Made by a program: the position numbers and the translations under genes
The notes under the pieces: model-generated
Databases searched by the model: none
What the model saw: the letters and a program-made list of their open reading frames with translations, nothing else
Told to the model about the DNA's origin: nothing
Shown: positions 1 to 6,201 of the stretch, piece after piece
How positions within the stretch are numbered: position 1 is the first letter of the stretch
Layout of the letters: every line of letters starts with the position of its first letter
Assembly: GCA_023398345.1 (NCBI GenBank)
Contig: JAEWSK010000308.1
Location: 1 to 6,483 of the forward strand
Direction of reading: 5' to 3'
Origin: Armatimonadota bacterium
Lineage (GTDB): Bacteria > Armatimonadota > UBA5829
DNA: 6,483 nucleotides

Positions 1-383
1 GACACGCCATAGCTGCCGCTCGAGTTGGAAAGATAAAATACAATCCAGTTGCCGCTTTGGTAACGCACTTTTCCCGAACTCCAAGTGGGCACGTATATTC
101 CATTTGCCGTGTCTGCGGGAAGATTGACGGCGATAGCATCGCCGCTGCTGAATCTGTTCAGTACGACTACTCCCTTTGCCTGCGATATATAGTCGGATAG
201 CTTTGTGCAGGCCATTGACGCGGCAGCAAGTGCACTTCCGCGGCCGTCCTGGCGCTGCCACTCGTTTGCAACGGCAAAGTATATGCCGCACAGGCTGCTA
301 AGAACGAGCGCCAGCACTGTGCTTGCGATCAACACTTCAACCAATGTAAAACCCCGCCTACCTGCGGACAATGAGAGTTTCAT
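1..383 (-). CDS. Minor pseudopilin, GspJ/PilW-like (3' end beyond window)
   Basis: Reading the minus strand from an ATG at 381-383 gives 127 codons that stay open to the window edge, so the C-terminus is missing. Residues 11-16 are a class III prepilin site: G11 followed by FTLVE, with the conserved Glu at mature position +5 (E16). A hydrophobic helix follows to about residue 39, then a polar region with many aromatic and Ser/Gly residues. Prepilin peptidase should cut after G11, leaving an N-methylated Phe and a subunit that sits in the inner membrane before joining the pseudopilus tip. The start overlaps the end of the preceding pseudopilin gene by 26 bp; GGTGA lies just upstream of the ATG. 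Position after the G and I genes and the long periplasmic domain with the stretch VRYQSGNWIVFYLS fit GspJ/PilW best. That assignment comes from order and style, since the discriminating C-terminus is absent. The pseudopilin call is firm; the J subtype is not. Confidence 0.82.
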   Translation of the reverse strand, partial: MKLSLSAGRRGFTLVEVLIASTVLALVLSSLCGIYFAVANEWQRQDGRGSALAAASMACTKLSDYISQAKGVVVLNRFSSGDAIAVNLPADTANGIYVPTWSSGKVRYQSGNWIVFYLSNSSGSYGV

Positions 384-756
384 ATTTCACCGTGCGCGTA
401 TTTGAGGCTTCGGGCCATCGTACGATAACAGTGGCCTTGCACAAATCTGAATTTGATGAATTTGGGTATCCGGCAACTGAAACGGCAATAGTGTTTCCCG
501 AAGGAAGCGAGGCGTCGCTTGAGGGAAATGTCATCGTCGACATACTTTCAAGTGGCGCGGATCGTATTTGTTCGACGATGCTTTGAGCTAGATTGCGTGC
601 AATCGATTGACAGACGGCGCGCTGCTGTGAGTCTCGGGCGACTGAGCTTGCAGTCATAATCGTCAGCAGTGCTATGGACAGAATAAGAACGGCGGCCAGC
701 ACCTCAACAAGGGTGAAGCCGCCGATCTTTGTTATATGTGTTCTTGTTAGACTCAT
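358..756 (-). CDS. Minor pseudopilin, GspI/PilV-like
   Basis: A 132-residue prepilin-like protein. The leader is short and basic (MSLTRTHITKIGG), cleavage is expected between G13 and F14, and FTLVE puts Glu18 at mature +5. The hydrophobic helix spans about residues 14-38. After it, NLAQSIVEQIRS (55-66) resembles the amphipathic LAQ..mE segment usual in GspI/PilV proteins. C49 and C106 could form a disulfide in the periplasm. I chose the ATG at 754-756. The frame is open upstream to 870, but that would overlap gspG by 77 bp and put an unusually long stretch before the cleavage site. The Shine-Dalgarno sequence before 756 is weak (GGAC). It starts 37 bp after the gspG stop and ends 26 bp inside the next pseudopilin gene, which suggests coupled translation. 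The family role is a tip-complex subunit that helps start pseudopilus assembly. PilV versus GspI cannot be separated here. Confidence 0.85.
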   Translation of the reverse strand: MSLTRTHITKIGGFTLVEVLAAVLILSIALLTIMTASSVARDSQQRAVCQSIARNLAQSIVEQIRSAPLESMSTMTFPSSDASLPSGNTIAVSVAGYPNSSNSDLCKATVIVRWPEASNTRTVKYETLIVRR

Positions 757-793
757 TTGTCCAACTCTGCGCGCGCACAGTAGGTTAATGATT

Positions 794-1231
794 CTACCAA
801 GTGCTGTAGGCCGTTGCGTCAAGGCCATTTCCGGTCGCGCTGCTGGTGACCTTTCCGGTAGTGTTGTCATAGTTAAACGCCGTGCCGGATATCGGATCGT
901 TTATAACCGATTCGAGATACGGGCCATGCCAATCAGCCGCGGTTACGGTATTTCCGTCCGCAGTTTTCACTAGCGTCTTGTCAGTTTCGGCAAGATCAGC
1001 AAGCGTTTTGGGATACTTTCCAGTGTCTGCTTGGAACAAACTGACGGCATTGCGTATCAGTTTCATGTCGCTCTTAAGAGCGGACTCTTTGCTCCTCGCG
1101 CTGGAGTTCATGAATTTCGGCAGCACTATTGCCGCCAATACTGCAAGAACCACAATGACGACGAGCAGTTCGACCAGCGTAAAGCCCAGTTTATTGCGTT
1201 TACGTCCGGTCATCTGTAGATAAGAAAACAT
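794..1231 (-). CDS. gspG: Major pseudopilin GspG-like
   Basis: A 145-residue protein that should form the shaft of the pseudopilus. The prepilin peptidase site is LG16-F17TLVELLVVIVVLAVL, with Glu21 at mature +5 and a hydrophobic helix to about residue 37, followed by the PKFMNSSARSK turn common in GspG. The C-terminal domain has the T2SSG pattern: a helix SDMKLIRNAVSLFQADTGKYP (about 54-74), a WHGPYL motif (101-106) and a DP at 112-113. The tail (about 114-145) does not carry the usual SLGADG-type calcium-site ending and finishes in YSTW. The start at 1231 is supported by a strong Shine-Dalgarno GGAGGG nine bases upstream; Met7 would have none. It lies 35 bp after gspF and 37 bp before the GspI-like gene. 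The strong ribosome site fits the high copy number expected for a major pseudopilin. A T4P major pilin is the alternative, but the C-domain favours GspG. Confidence 0.93.
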   Translation of the reverse strand: MFSYLQMTGRKRNKLGFTLVELLVVIVVLAVLAAIVLPKFMNSSARSKESALKSDMKLIRNAVSLFQADTGKYPKTLADLAETDKTLVKTADGNTVTAADWHGPYLESVINDPISGTAFNYDNTTGKVTSSATGNGLDATAYSTW

Positions 1232-1240
1232 TTGAACGAA

Positions 1241-1246
1241 CCCTCC
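1241..1246 (-). promoter_or_regulatory. Strong Shine-Dalgarno site for gspG
   Basis: The minus strand reads GGAGGG here, nine bases before the ATG at 1229-1231. It is the best ribosome-binding match among the genes in the window. It decides for the upstream Met over the internal Met seven codons in, and fits a subunit made in larger amounts than its operon partners. Confidence 0.8.
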
Positions 1247-1266
1247 AGTTAATAGTGATATGGGAT

Positions 1267-2478
1267 CTACTTTACTCCCCCGACTAAAGAATAGATTGGA
1301 ACTATGACCGATATTGCGATAAAGCCCACTATCACGCCAAGAAAAACTATCATTATCGGTTCGATAATGGACGTGAGAGATTTGACTTTCGCCTCGGTCT
1401 CCCTGTCATACAAGGTGCACACATATTCCAGCATGGCAGGCAGTTCGCCTGTTTTTTCCCCACTCACAACCATCTGGAGCACCAGGGGCGGGAATATTCC
1501 CGCCGACCTCAGGGACTGCGAAGTCGCATTTCCTTCGGCCACTTCTCTGCCTGCTTTCAGCAGGGCATCTTTTACTATCTCATTATTGGCAGCAGCTCCC
1601 GCTGTCTCTAGGGTCTTCAACATTGGAACACCACTTCCCAGCAAAGTAGACATACATGCCAAAACTCGACTGAGCACAATTTTATTTACGACATCACCTA
1701 AAACAGGAAATTTTAGAACCAGTGCGTCGAATTTGCGCTTGCCGGAAGGTGTGCTCAAATACCTGCGTATCGCATAGACTATTCCGGCAGTGCCGATAAT
1801 AAACAAATACCAATAGGTCGTCACCGCGTAGCTGATTGAAATCAGCATCTGCGTAGTCCAAGGAACCTGCGCTCCCATTTGCTTGAATAACTTTGTAAAG
1901 CGCGGCAATATGAACGTCACCATAACCAGCACAGTGACTACCGATATGCACATTACAACAACTGGATAGGCCAGTGCGCCTTTGACCTTGCGGGCTATTT
2001 CCGCGCCGCTTTCCAAGTGATCGGCCAGCTTGGAAAGCGATTCAGAAAGACTGCCGCCCGCTTCAGCCATCTTTGCCATTTCGGCAGCCAGCGCCGGAAA
2101 TACCGACGGATGCTGCGCAAAGCACTCGCTCAACGCAGATCCTTGACTGACGTCAACAGTCATTTTAGATAGGGCATTTGCTAAAAAAGGCGATTTTGCT
2201 TGTTCGGCAAGGCCGCTTAGTGACTCCACAAGCGGCACTCCTGCGCGGATCATGATGCTGAGCTGACGAATAGTGCTGGCAATATCGTCGGAAGTAGGCT
2301 TTTTGCCTCGCACGCCTATTTTTTTATCGGCCTGGGCCAGCGACATTTCACGCAGGCTGACGACATGCTCTCCGCGCAGACGAAGCATGGATCTAGCTTG
2401 CGCCTCGGACGTAGCTTCGATTGTGCTGTTTTTAGCCGACCCCGAAGGGCCCAGTGCTTTATATGCGTAGTTTGGCAT
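1267..2478 (-). CDS. gspF: Type II secretion / type IV pilus inner-membrane platform protein GspF/PilC
   Basis: A 403-residue polytopic inner-membrane protein, the usual length for GspF/PilC. It opens with the family's N-terminal segment (PNYAYKALGPSG, then TIEATSEAQARSMLR), followed by two copies of the T2SSF domain at about 65-193 and 265-390. Each copy begins with the same helix pattern: LSIMIRAGVPLVESL at 73-87 and MSTLLGSGVPMLKTL at 276-290. GGSLSESL (141-148) and GEKTGELPAML (340-350) are the matching later elements. Membrane segments are predicted at about 171-193, 218-237 and 371-395. The family role is to form the platform at the base of the (pseudo)pilus and pass the ATPase's rotation or stroke to subunit insertion. 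The ATG at 2476-2478 lies only four bases after the ATPase stop, with a poor ribosome site (GAG), so translational coupling to gspE is likely. No truncation or missing element is visible. Confidence 0.96.
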   Translation of the reverse strand: MPNYAYKALGPSGSAKNSTIEATSEAQARSMLRLRGEHVVSLREMSLAQADKKIGVRGKKPTSDDIASTIRQLSIMIRAGVPLVESLSGLAEQAKSPFLANALSKMTVDVSQGSALSECFAQHPSVFPALAAEMAKMAEAGGSLSESLSKLADHLESGAEIARKVKGALAYPVVVMCISVVTVLVMVTFILPRFTKLFKQMGAQVPWTTQMLISISYAVTTYWYLFIIGTAGIVYAIRRYLSTPSGKRKFDALVLKFPVLGDVVNKIVLSRVLACMSTLLGSGVPMLKTLETAGAAANNEIVKDALLKAGREVAEGNATSQSLRSAGIFPPLVLQMVVSGEKTGELPAMLEYVCTLYDRETEAKVKSLTSIIEPIMIVFLGVIVGFIAISVIVPIYSLVGGVK

Positions 2479-2482
2479 ATGC

Positions 2483-4192
2483 TTACTCGGTAGTGACTCT
2501 TATGACTTCTTCTATTGTTGTCTGACCCATCTTTACTTTATCAATTGCGTCTTTGCGAAGTGTGCGCATTTTCTTGCTAATGGCGATTTGGCGAATGGCG
2601 GCTGCGGAACTGCGCGATATAATGGCGGCGCGAATGTCATCGTCCATTCGCAGCAGTTCATAGATGCCTATTCGACCCTTATAGCCGGTTCTCGCGCACT
2701 GCTCGCAGCCTGCGCCTTTTTTTGCGCCTGCGAGTTCAGCGGCGCTTACATTGAGCTTTAGGTTCTTGAGTATCTTATCATCCGGCACATAGTCTTCGGC
2801 GCACCGCGAGCAGACCGTTCTTACCAGCCTTTGCGATAGCACGCCAACTATTGACGATGCCACCAAGAACGGCTCTACGTTCATGTCGATCAGACGCGCG
2901 GCAGCGCCCGCTGAATCGTTGGCATGGAGCGTGCTTAACACCAAGTGGCCCGTAAGGGCGGCCTCTACGGCGACCTCGGCGGTTTCAGAGTCTCGTATTT
3001 CGCCGACAAGTATGACGTCGGGGTCTTGTCGCACGATCGTTCGCAGGCCGGACGCAAACGTAAGACCCGCCTTGCGATTGACATTGCCTTGAATGACGCC
3101 GGGGAGTTGATACTCGACTGGATCTTCTATAGTAATAATATTGCGCTCTACTGTGTTTATCATATTGAGCGCTGCATAGAGCGAAGTCGTCTTGCCCGCG
3201 CCGGTAGGTCCGCAAGTAAGTATCATTCCATAGGGCGCTCCGGTCATTCGTGAAAAATCCTCGGCCACATCGGGCTGTAGGCCGAGTTTGTCGAGAGTAA
3301 TTCTTGCGGCGCTTTTTTCGAGCACTCTTATAACTACGTTTTCGCCGTGTACAGCCGGAAACGTCGATATTCTAAAATCATATTCCTGCGGGCGCGCAAT
3401 AAGCGTTATTCGCCCGTCCTGAGGAGTTCTGCGCTCGGCCACATCCATTCCGGCCATGACTTTTATGCGCGAAATCACTGGCGCTTGCAGGTCTTTGGGG
3501 ACGGTCATTGTCTCGTGAAGTATGCCGTCTACGCGAAGCCTCACCCGAACTCTGCCTGCTTCGGGTTCAATATGGATGTCGCTAGCGCGCTCGGCTATGG
3601 CGCGAGCGATCATAGCATTTACGAGCCGCACGACCGGCGCGCCGCCCGCGAGGTCTTTTAGATCGGCGACGGCGGCTTCGCTTTCGTCCGGCTCATCTTC
3701 ACGAATCTTTACCTCGGCGTCGGCGTCCTTAATCGCCTCGACTATAATGTCGCTGATGTCGCCTGCTGCGCCGAAGCAATTAAATATTGCCTCTAATATT
3801 TCCTCTTCGACTGCGATCATAGGCAGCGGTTCGAGGCCGGTGTGTTTTGCAATGTCGTCGATGGCCTGTACATCGAGTGGGTTGTTCATCGCGACTTTTA
3901 GCAAATCGCCGGACTTGCCCACGGGGATCACTTTGTATCGCAGCGCGGTCGTATGCGGAATAAGCCGCGCCATGTCAAAATCGAGTTCCTGGCCGCTGAG
4001 TTCGACAAACTGAATCCCGTGCTGAATTCCCACGCAGCGGACTCGGTCGCGCTCGCTAATCATCCCTTTGCGAACTAAGAATTCGCCTATGTCCTCGCCG
4101 ACATCGGTGCGCATTGCCAATGCCGCGTCGAGTTCGCGGGAAGTCATAATTCCTTCTTCAACAAAAACCGAAGTAAGAGTGTTTTCAGCCAT
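2483..4192 (-). CDS. gspE: Type II secretion / type IV pilus assembly ATPase GspE/PilB
   Basis: A 569-residue cytoplasmic AAA-like secretion ATPase that powers pseudopilus extension as a hexamer. All catalytic motifs are intact: Walker A GPTGAGKTT (328-336, Lys334), Asp box IITIEDPVEY (352-361), Walker B DPDVILVGEIRD (390-401, Glu398) and His box TGHLVLSTLHAND (414-426). A tetracysteine zinc site C461-x2-C464-x31-C496-x2-C499 is complete. The N2 domain starts near VVRLVNAMIARAIAERASDIHIEP (187-210). Residues 1-140 form an MshEN/T2SSE_N region. Two tandem 24-residue units (5-28 and 34-57) keep the family spacing, but both lack the Arg of the cyclic-di-GMP motif. The stop is four bases before gspF; the start is 56 bp after the secretin gene, with a modest ribosome site GGAAT. 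Extension rather than retraction ATPase is clear from the N-domains and the zinc site. GspE versus PilB rests only on gene order. Confidence 0.96.
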   Translation of the reverse strand: MAENTLTSVFVEEGIMTSRELDAALAMRTDVGEDIGEFLVRKGMISERDRVRCVGIQHGIQFVELSGQELDFDMARLIPHTTALRYKVIPVGKSGDLLKVAMNNPLDVQAIDDIAKHTGLEPLPMIAVEEEILEAIFNCFGAAGDISDIIVEAIKDADAEVKIREDEPDESEAAVADLKDLAGGAPVVRLVNAMIARAIAERASDIHIEPEAGRVRVRLRVDGILHETMTVPKDLQAPVISRIKVMAGMDVAERRTPQDGRITLIARPQEYDFRISTFPAVHGENVVIRVLEKSAARITLDKLGLQPDVAEDFSRMTGAPYGMILTCGPTGAGKTTSLYAALNMINTVERNIITIEDPVEYQLPGVIQGNVNRKAGLTFASGLRTIVRQDPDVILVGEIRDSETAEVAVEAALTGHLVLSTLHANDSAGAAARLIDMNVEPFLVASSIVGVLSQRLVRTVCSRCAEDYVPDDKILKNLKLNVSAAELAGAKKGAGCEQCARTGYKGRIGIYELLRMDDDIRAAIISRSSAAAIRQIAISKKMRTLRKDAIDKVKMGQTTIEEVIRVTTE

Positions 4193-4210
4193 AAATCATT
4201 CCAATTTTTT

Positions 4211-4227
4211 GCCGGTCTACGCCCGGC
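4211..4227 (-). repeat. Small inverted repeat in the secretin-ATPase gap
   Basis: A five-base GC-only stem (GCCGG/CCGGC) around a seven-base loop lies in the 56 bp gap between the secretin stop and the ATPase start. In the transcribed direction it is followed by an A-rich run, not a U-tract, so it does not look like an intrinsic terminator. It could modestly shape mRNA stability or ATPase translation. With only five pairs it could also be chance. Confidence 0.3.
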
Positions 4228-4248
4228 CCTGTTTATAGATGAGTTGCG

Positions 4249-5595
4249 CTAAGACGCCGGTTTTATGATCTTGGGCGTCAAAAATATCACGATCTCAGTG
4301 CGATCCTTTGTAGTCGTGCTGTGCTTGAAGAACTGACCCAGTATCGGCAAGTCGCCTAACAGCGGGATTTTTTCGACGCTCTTAATGTCGTCGTCTTTTA
4401 TAAGGCCGCCTATGGCGAGCGTGGCTCCGCTTTTTACGGCAACCGTCGTCCGCGCCTCGCGTGTGCTGATTTGAGGATAGTCACCTGCCTGGGTGCTGAG
4501 ATACTTTGTCACCAAGCTCACCTGCGGATATAAAGTGAGGACTATCTCGTCATCTTCCGTAACCCTGGGCGCAATTTGAAGATATATGCCTACCCGTTCC
4601 TCGTCTTTATCATAAATGGGCGTGCCGGAATCGCTGTAGCTGACCAGTTTGGGAAATAATATTCGGTCGCCGATGAGAATATCCGCGCACCCACCGTCAA
4701 TTACGGATATGTTGGGCTGGGCGAGCAAATGGGCGCTGCCGTTGCTTGCCAGAGCAGAAAGCGCGCCGGTAAACGACATTGGCGACTTGGTGAGGTTGCC
4801 GAACTGAATCCCCGATGATGCGGCCTCGTTTAAAGTGATGTCGGTCCATGACCAGCTGAGGCCGAGTTCTTTGCTGGCGTTCGAGCTGATCTCGGTGACT
4901 GCGACATCTATGGCTATCGACGACCTCGGCACGTCAATCTGCTCCAATAGCGATTTGGCCTGCGCGACCTCTTTTGAATCGCCGTAAATTATAATAGTCG
5001 TCGCGTTGGACTCACTTGAAGAGTTGCTGCTCGATGAACTCGATGAGGATGTGGCCGCACCGGTGGCGACGCTGGCGTTTGTCATCGGGTCTTGAAGCTT
5101 TGGCGATATGCCGGATGGGCCGGTCGCGATTTTGCAGTTCGGAAACATCGAACTGAGCGTGTCAGTCAATTCATTTGCCTTAACGTGGCGGCAACGCCAA
5201 ACGAACATTTCCGGCAGTGGAGCAGGTGGTGGCTGGACGTTGGCTTCGGCCTTCGCGCTCTTTTCGGAGATGATATAGGTTTCGCCTTTTTTGTCCCAGC
5301 TAAACCCGTGAGCTGCCGCAAGTCCATCAAGCAAAACTTCAATAGGCAACTGCTTGAGTTGAGCACTCACTGCGCCGTTTACATCGGGGCTGACGACCAT
5401 ATTGACGCCGGACTGCCGGGCGAGCGCTTCCAGCACAAACTTTATGTCAGTGTTGCTGGCATCCACGCTGTACAAGCTCTCCTTCGACACGCTCAACGGT
5501 GAAGCCGCTGCGCTTTTTGTGGGAGCGATGCACGCTATTGCAACCAGTGCAAGAATTACAATAATTGCTTTGTTAACTAGGTCTTTTGATCTCAA
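4249..5595 (-). CDS. gspD: Short GspD/PilQ-like outer-membrane secretin
   Basis: A 448-residue secretin, which forms the multimeric outer-membrane pore. In order it shows: a signal peptide (basic MRSKDLVNK, hydrophobic to about 22, likely cut near the AAA at 29-31); an N0/STN domain at about 44-110 (DIKFVLEALARQSGVNMVVSP); a proline-rich linker (121-128); one N1/N3-type domain at about 129-225, split by a serine-rich loop (183-196); and the secretin core at about 228-446. The core has LLAQPNISVIDGG (290-302) and the signature GATLAIGGL at 390-398 followed by IPLLGDLPILGQFF (410-423). The protein ends right after the core, with no S-domain. Typical GspD/PilQ proteins exceed 600 residues with more N-domains or AMIN domains, so this is a minimal version. 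Translation starts at a TTG directly after an in-frame TAG, with GGGAGT seven bases upstream, and overlaps the preceding gene by 23 bp. Cys22 makes a weak, unconvincing lipobox. Confidence 0.93.
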   Translation of the reverse strand: MRSKDLVNKAIIVILALVAIACIAPTKSAAASPLSVSKESLYSVDASNTDIKFVLEALARQSGVNMVVSPDVNGAVSAQLKQLPIEVLLDGLAAAHGFSWDKKGETYIISEKSAKAEANVQPPPAPLPEMFVWRCRHVKANELTDTLSSMFPNCKIATGPSGISPKLQDPMTNASVATGAATSSSSSSSSNSSSESNATTIIIYGDSKEVAQAKSLLEQIDVPRSSIAIDVAVTEISSNASKELGLSWSWTDITLNEAASSGIQFGNLTKSPMSFTGALSALASNGSAHLLAQPNISVIDGGCADILIGDRILFPKLVSYSDSGTPIYDKDEERVGIYLQIAPRVTEDDEIVLTLYPQVSLVTKYLSTQAGDYPQISTREARTTVAVKSGATLAIGGLIKDDDIKSVEKIPLLGDLPILGQFFKHSTTTKDRTEIVIFLTPKIIKPAS

Positions 5596-6175
5596 CTATA
5601 TCACTCCCGTTTTTTAGGACAGCGCGGCCATCTTCGAGCTTTGCTACCCGGTAGTCGCCGTCAAGCATGTCGCCGACGCTAACCACTCTAGTGTTTGAGT
5701 CGCCGATGCGTATGACGGCAGTCATACCATTTGGGCCACCGACTGTCGCCAGCAGCGCAAATTGAGTTTTGGTTTTTTTCGTGTCGACTTTTGTTGTGTC
5801 TGATGCCTTAATATCGCTTACTGTGCTGACCGGCATAGGGCCGATCGGCGCAAAATTGAGCCCGGATTTGTTCATTGATCGTGCGCTTGAATTATTGCCG
5901 TTCGCCATATCAAAAGCGATGCCGGACATTGCGGCTCGACTCATTTGTTCGCGCAGTGCCTTTGGTTTTCGAAATGGGTTTTTTGATGTCTGGCCGTCGA
6001 TAATTGTCACGCACGGCGCAGTGCCCACTTGTCTCGCCGCGGTCTGTCCGGCGACTGCGGCGGATGGTTGAGCTAAGTTCGGGTGGATGCGCATAATCGT
6101 TGCAACCACCGCCACTGCCAATATTGCAAGAAGCGCTATGACTGTCTTTGTTTGGCTCGGATCAGTTTTAATCAT
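5573..6175 (-). CDS. GspC/PilP-like inner-membrane connector protein
   Basis: A 200-residue bitopic inner-membrane protein numbered from the ATG at 6173-6175. A GTG directly before it (6176-6178) is an equally possible start, and neither has a strong ribosome site. Membrane helix about 11-28 with the N-terminus inside; then a polar, low-complexity periplasmic linker containing KNPF (65-68), comparable to the NPF/DPF element seen in GspC and PilP. The C-terminal homology region runs at about 137-198: FALLATVGGPNG, then AVIRIGDSNTRVVSVGDMLDGDYRV, then VLKNGSDIVEIKRP. That beta-rich domain binds the N0 domain of the secretin in known systems, and here the secretin is the next gene, overlapping by 23 bp. 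There is no PDZ or coiled-coil domain after it, so the protein is shorter than model GspC proteins. There is no lipobox, so it is not a typical PilP lipoprotein. The family call is strong; the exact name is a choice. Confidence 0.86.
   Translation of the reverse strand: MIKTDPSQTKTVIALLAILAVAVVATIMRIHPNLAQPSAAVAGQTAARQVGTAPCVTIIDGQTSKNPFRKPKALREQMSRAAMSGIAFDMANGNNSSARSMNKSGLNFAPIGPMPVSTVSDIKASDTTKVDTKKTKTQFALLATVGGPNGMTAVIRIGDSNTRVVSVGDMLDGDYRVAKLEDGRAVLKNGSDIVEIKRPS
5603..5608 (-). promoter_or_regulatory. Shine-Dalgarno site setting the TTG start of the secretin gene
   Basis: The minus strand reads GGGAGT seven bases before the TTG at 5593-5595. The codon just before that TTG is an in-frame TAG, so no longer reading frame exists. 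The next in-frame codons carry the signal peptide, so no downstream start would keep it whole. The site lies inside the coding end of the GspC-like gene. Confidence 0.7.
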
Positions 6176-6201
6176 CACTTTTACACATAAAAAGATTCGC
6201 G

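Noticed and set aside
757..870. A 38-codon upstream extension of the GspI-like reading frame, starting inside gspG.
   Set aside because: It would give a prepilin with about 50 residues before the cleavage site and a 77 bp overlap with gspG. The ATG at 754-756 gives a normal 13-residue leader.
1232..1266. An internal promoter for gspG.
   Set aside because: The AT-rich piece before the ribosome site lacks a convincing -35/-10 pair, so only the Shine-Dalgarno site is reported.
1304..1777. Plus-strand open frame of 157 codons opposite gspF.
   Set aside because: It lies fully antisense to the intact GspF frame, and its composition mirrors that frame; no motif seen.
3522..4013. Plus-strand open frame of 163 codons opposite the ATPase gene.
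   Set aside because: It is antisense to the strongly conserved ATPase frame, is Ser/Ala-rich low-complexity when translated, and matches no family I recognise. It is a shadow of the minus-strand codon bias.
4201..4230. Intrinsic terminator between the secretin and ATPase genes.
   Set aside because: The stem is only five pairs, and in the direction of transcription it is followed by A residues rather than T residues.
5092..5502. Plus-strand open frame of 136 codons opposite the secretin.
   Set aside because: Antisense to the well-supported N0/N-domain coding region, with no recognisable domain.
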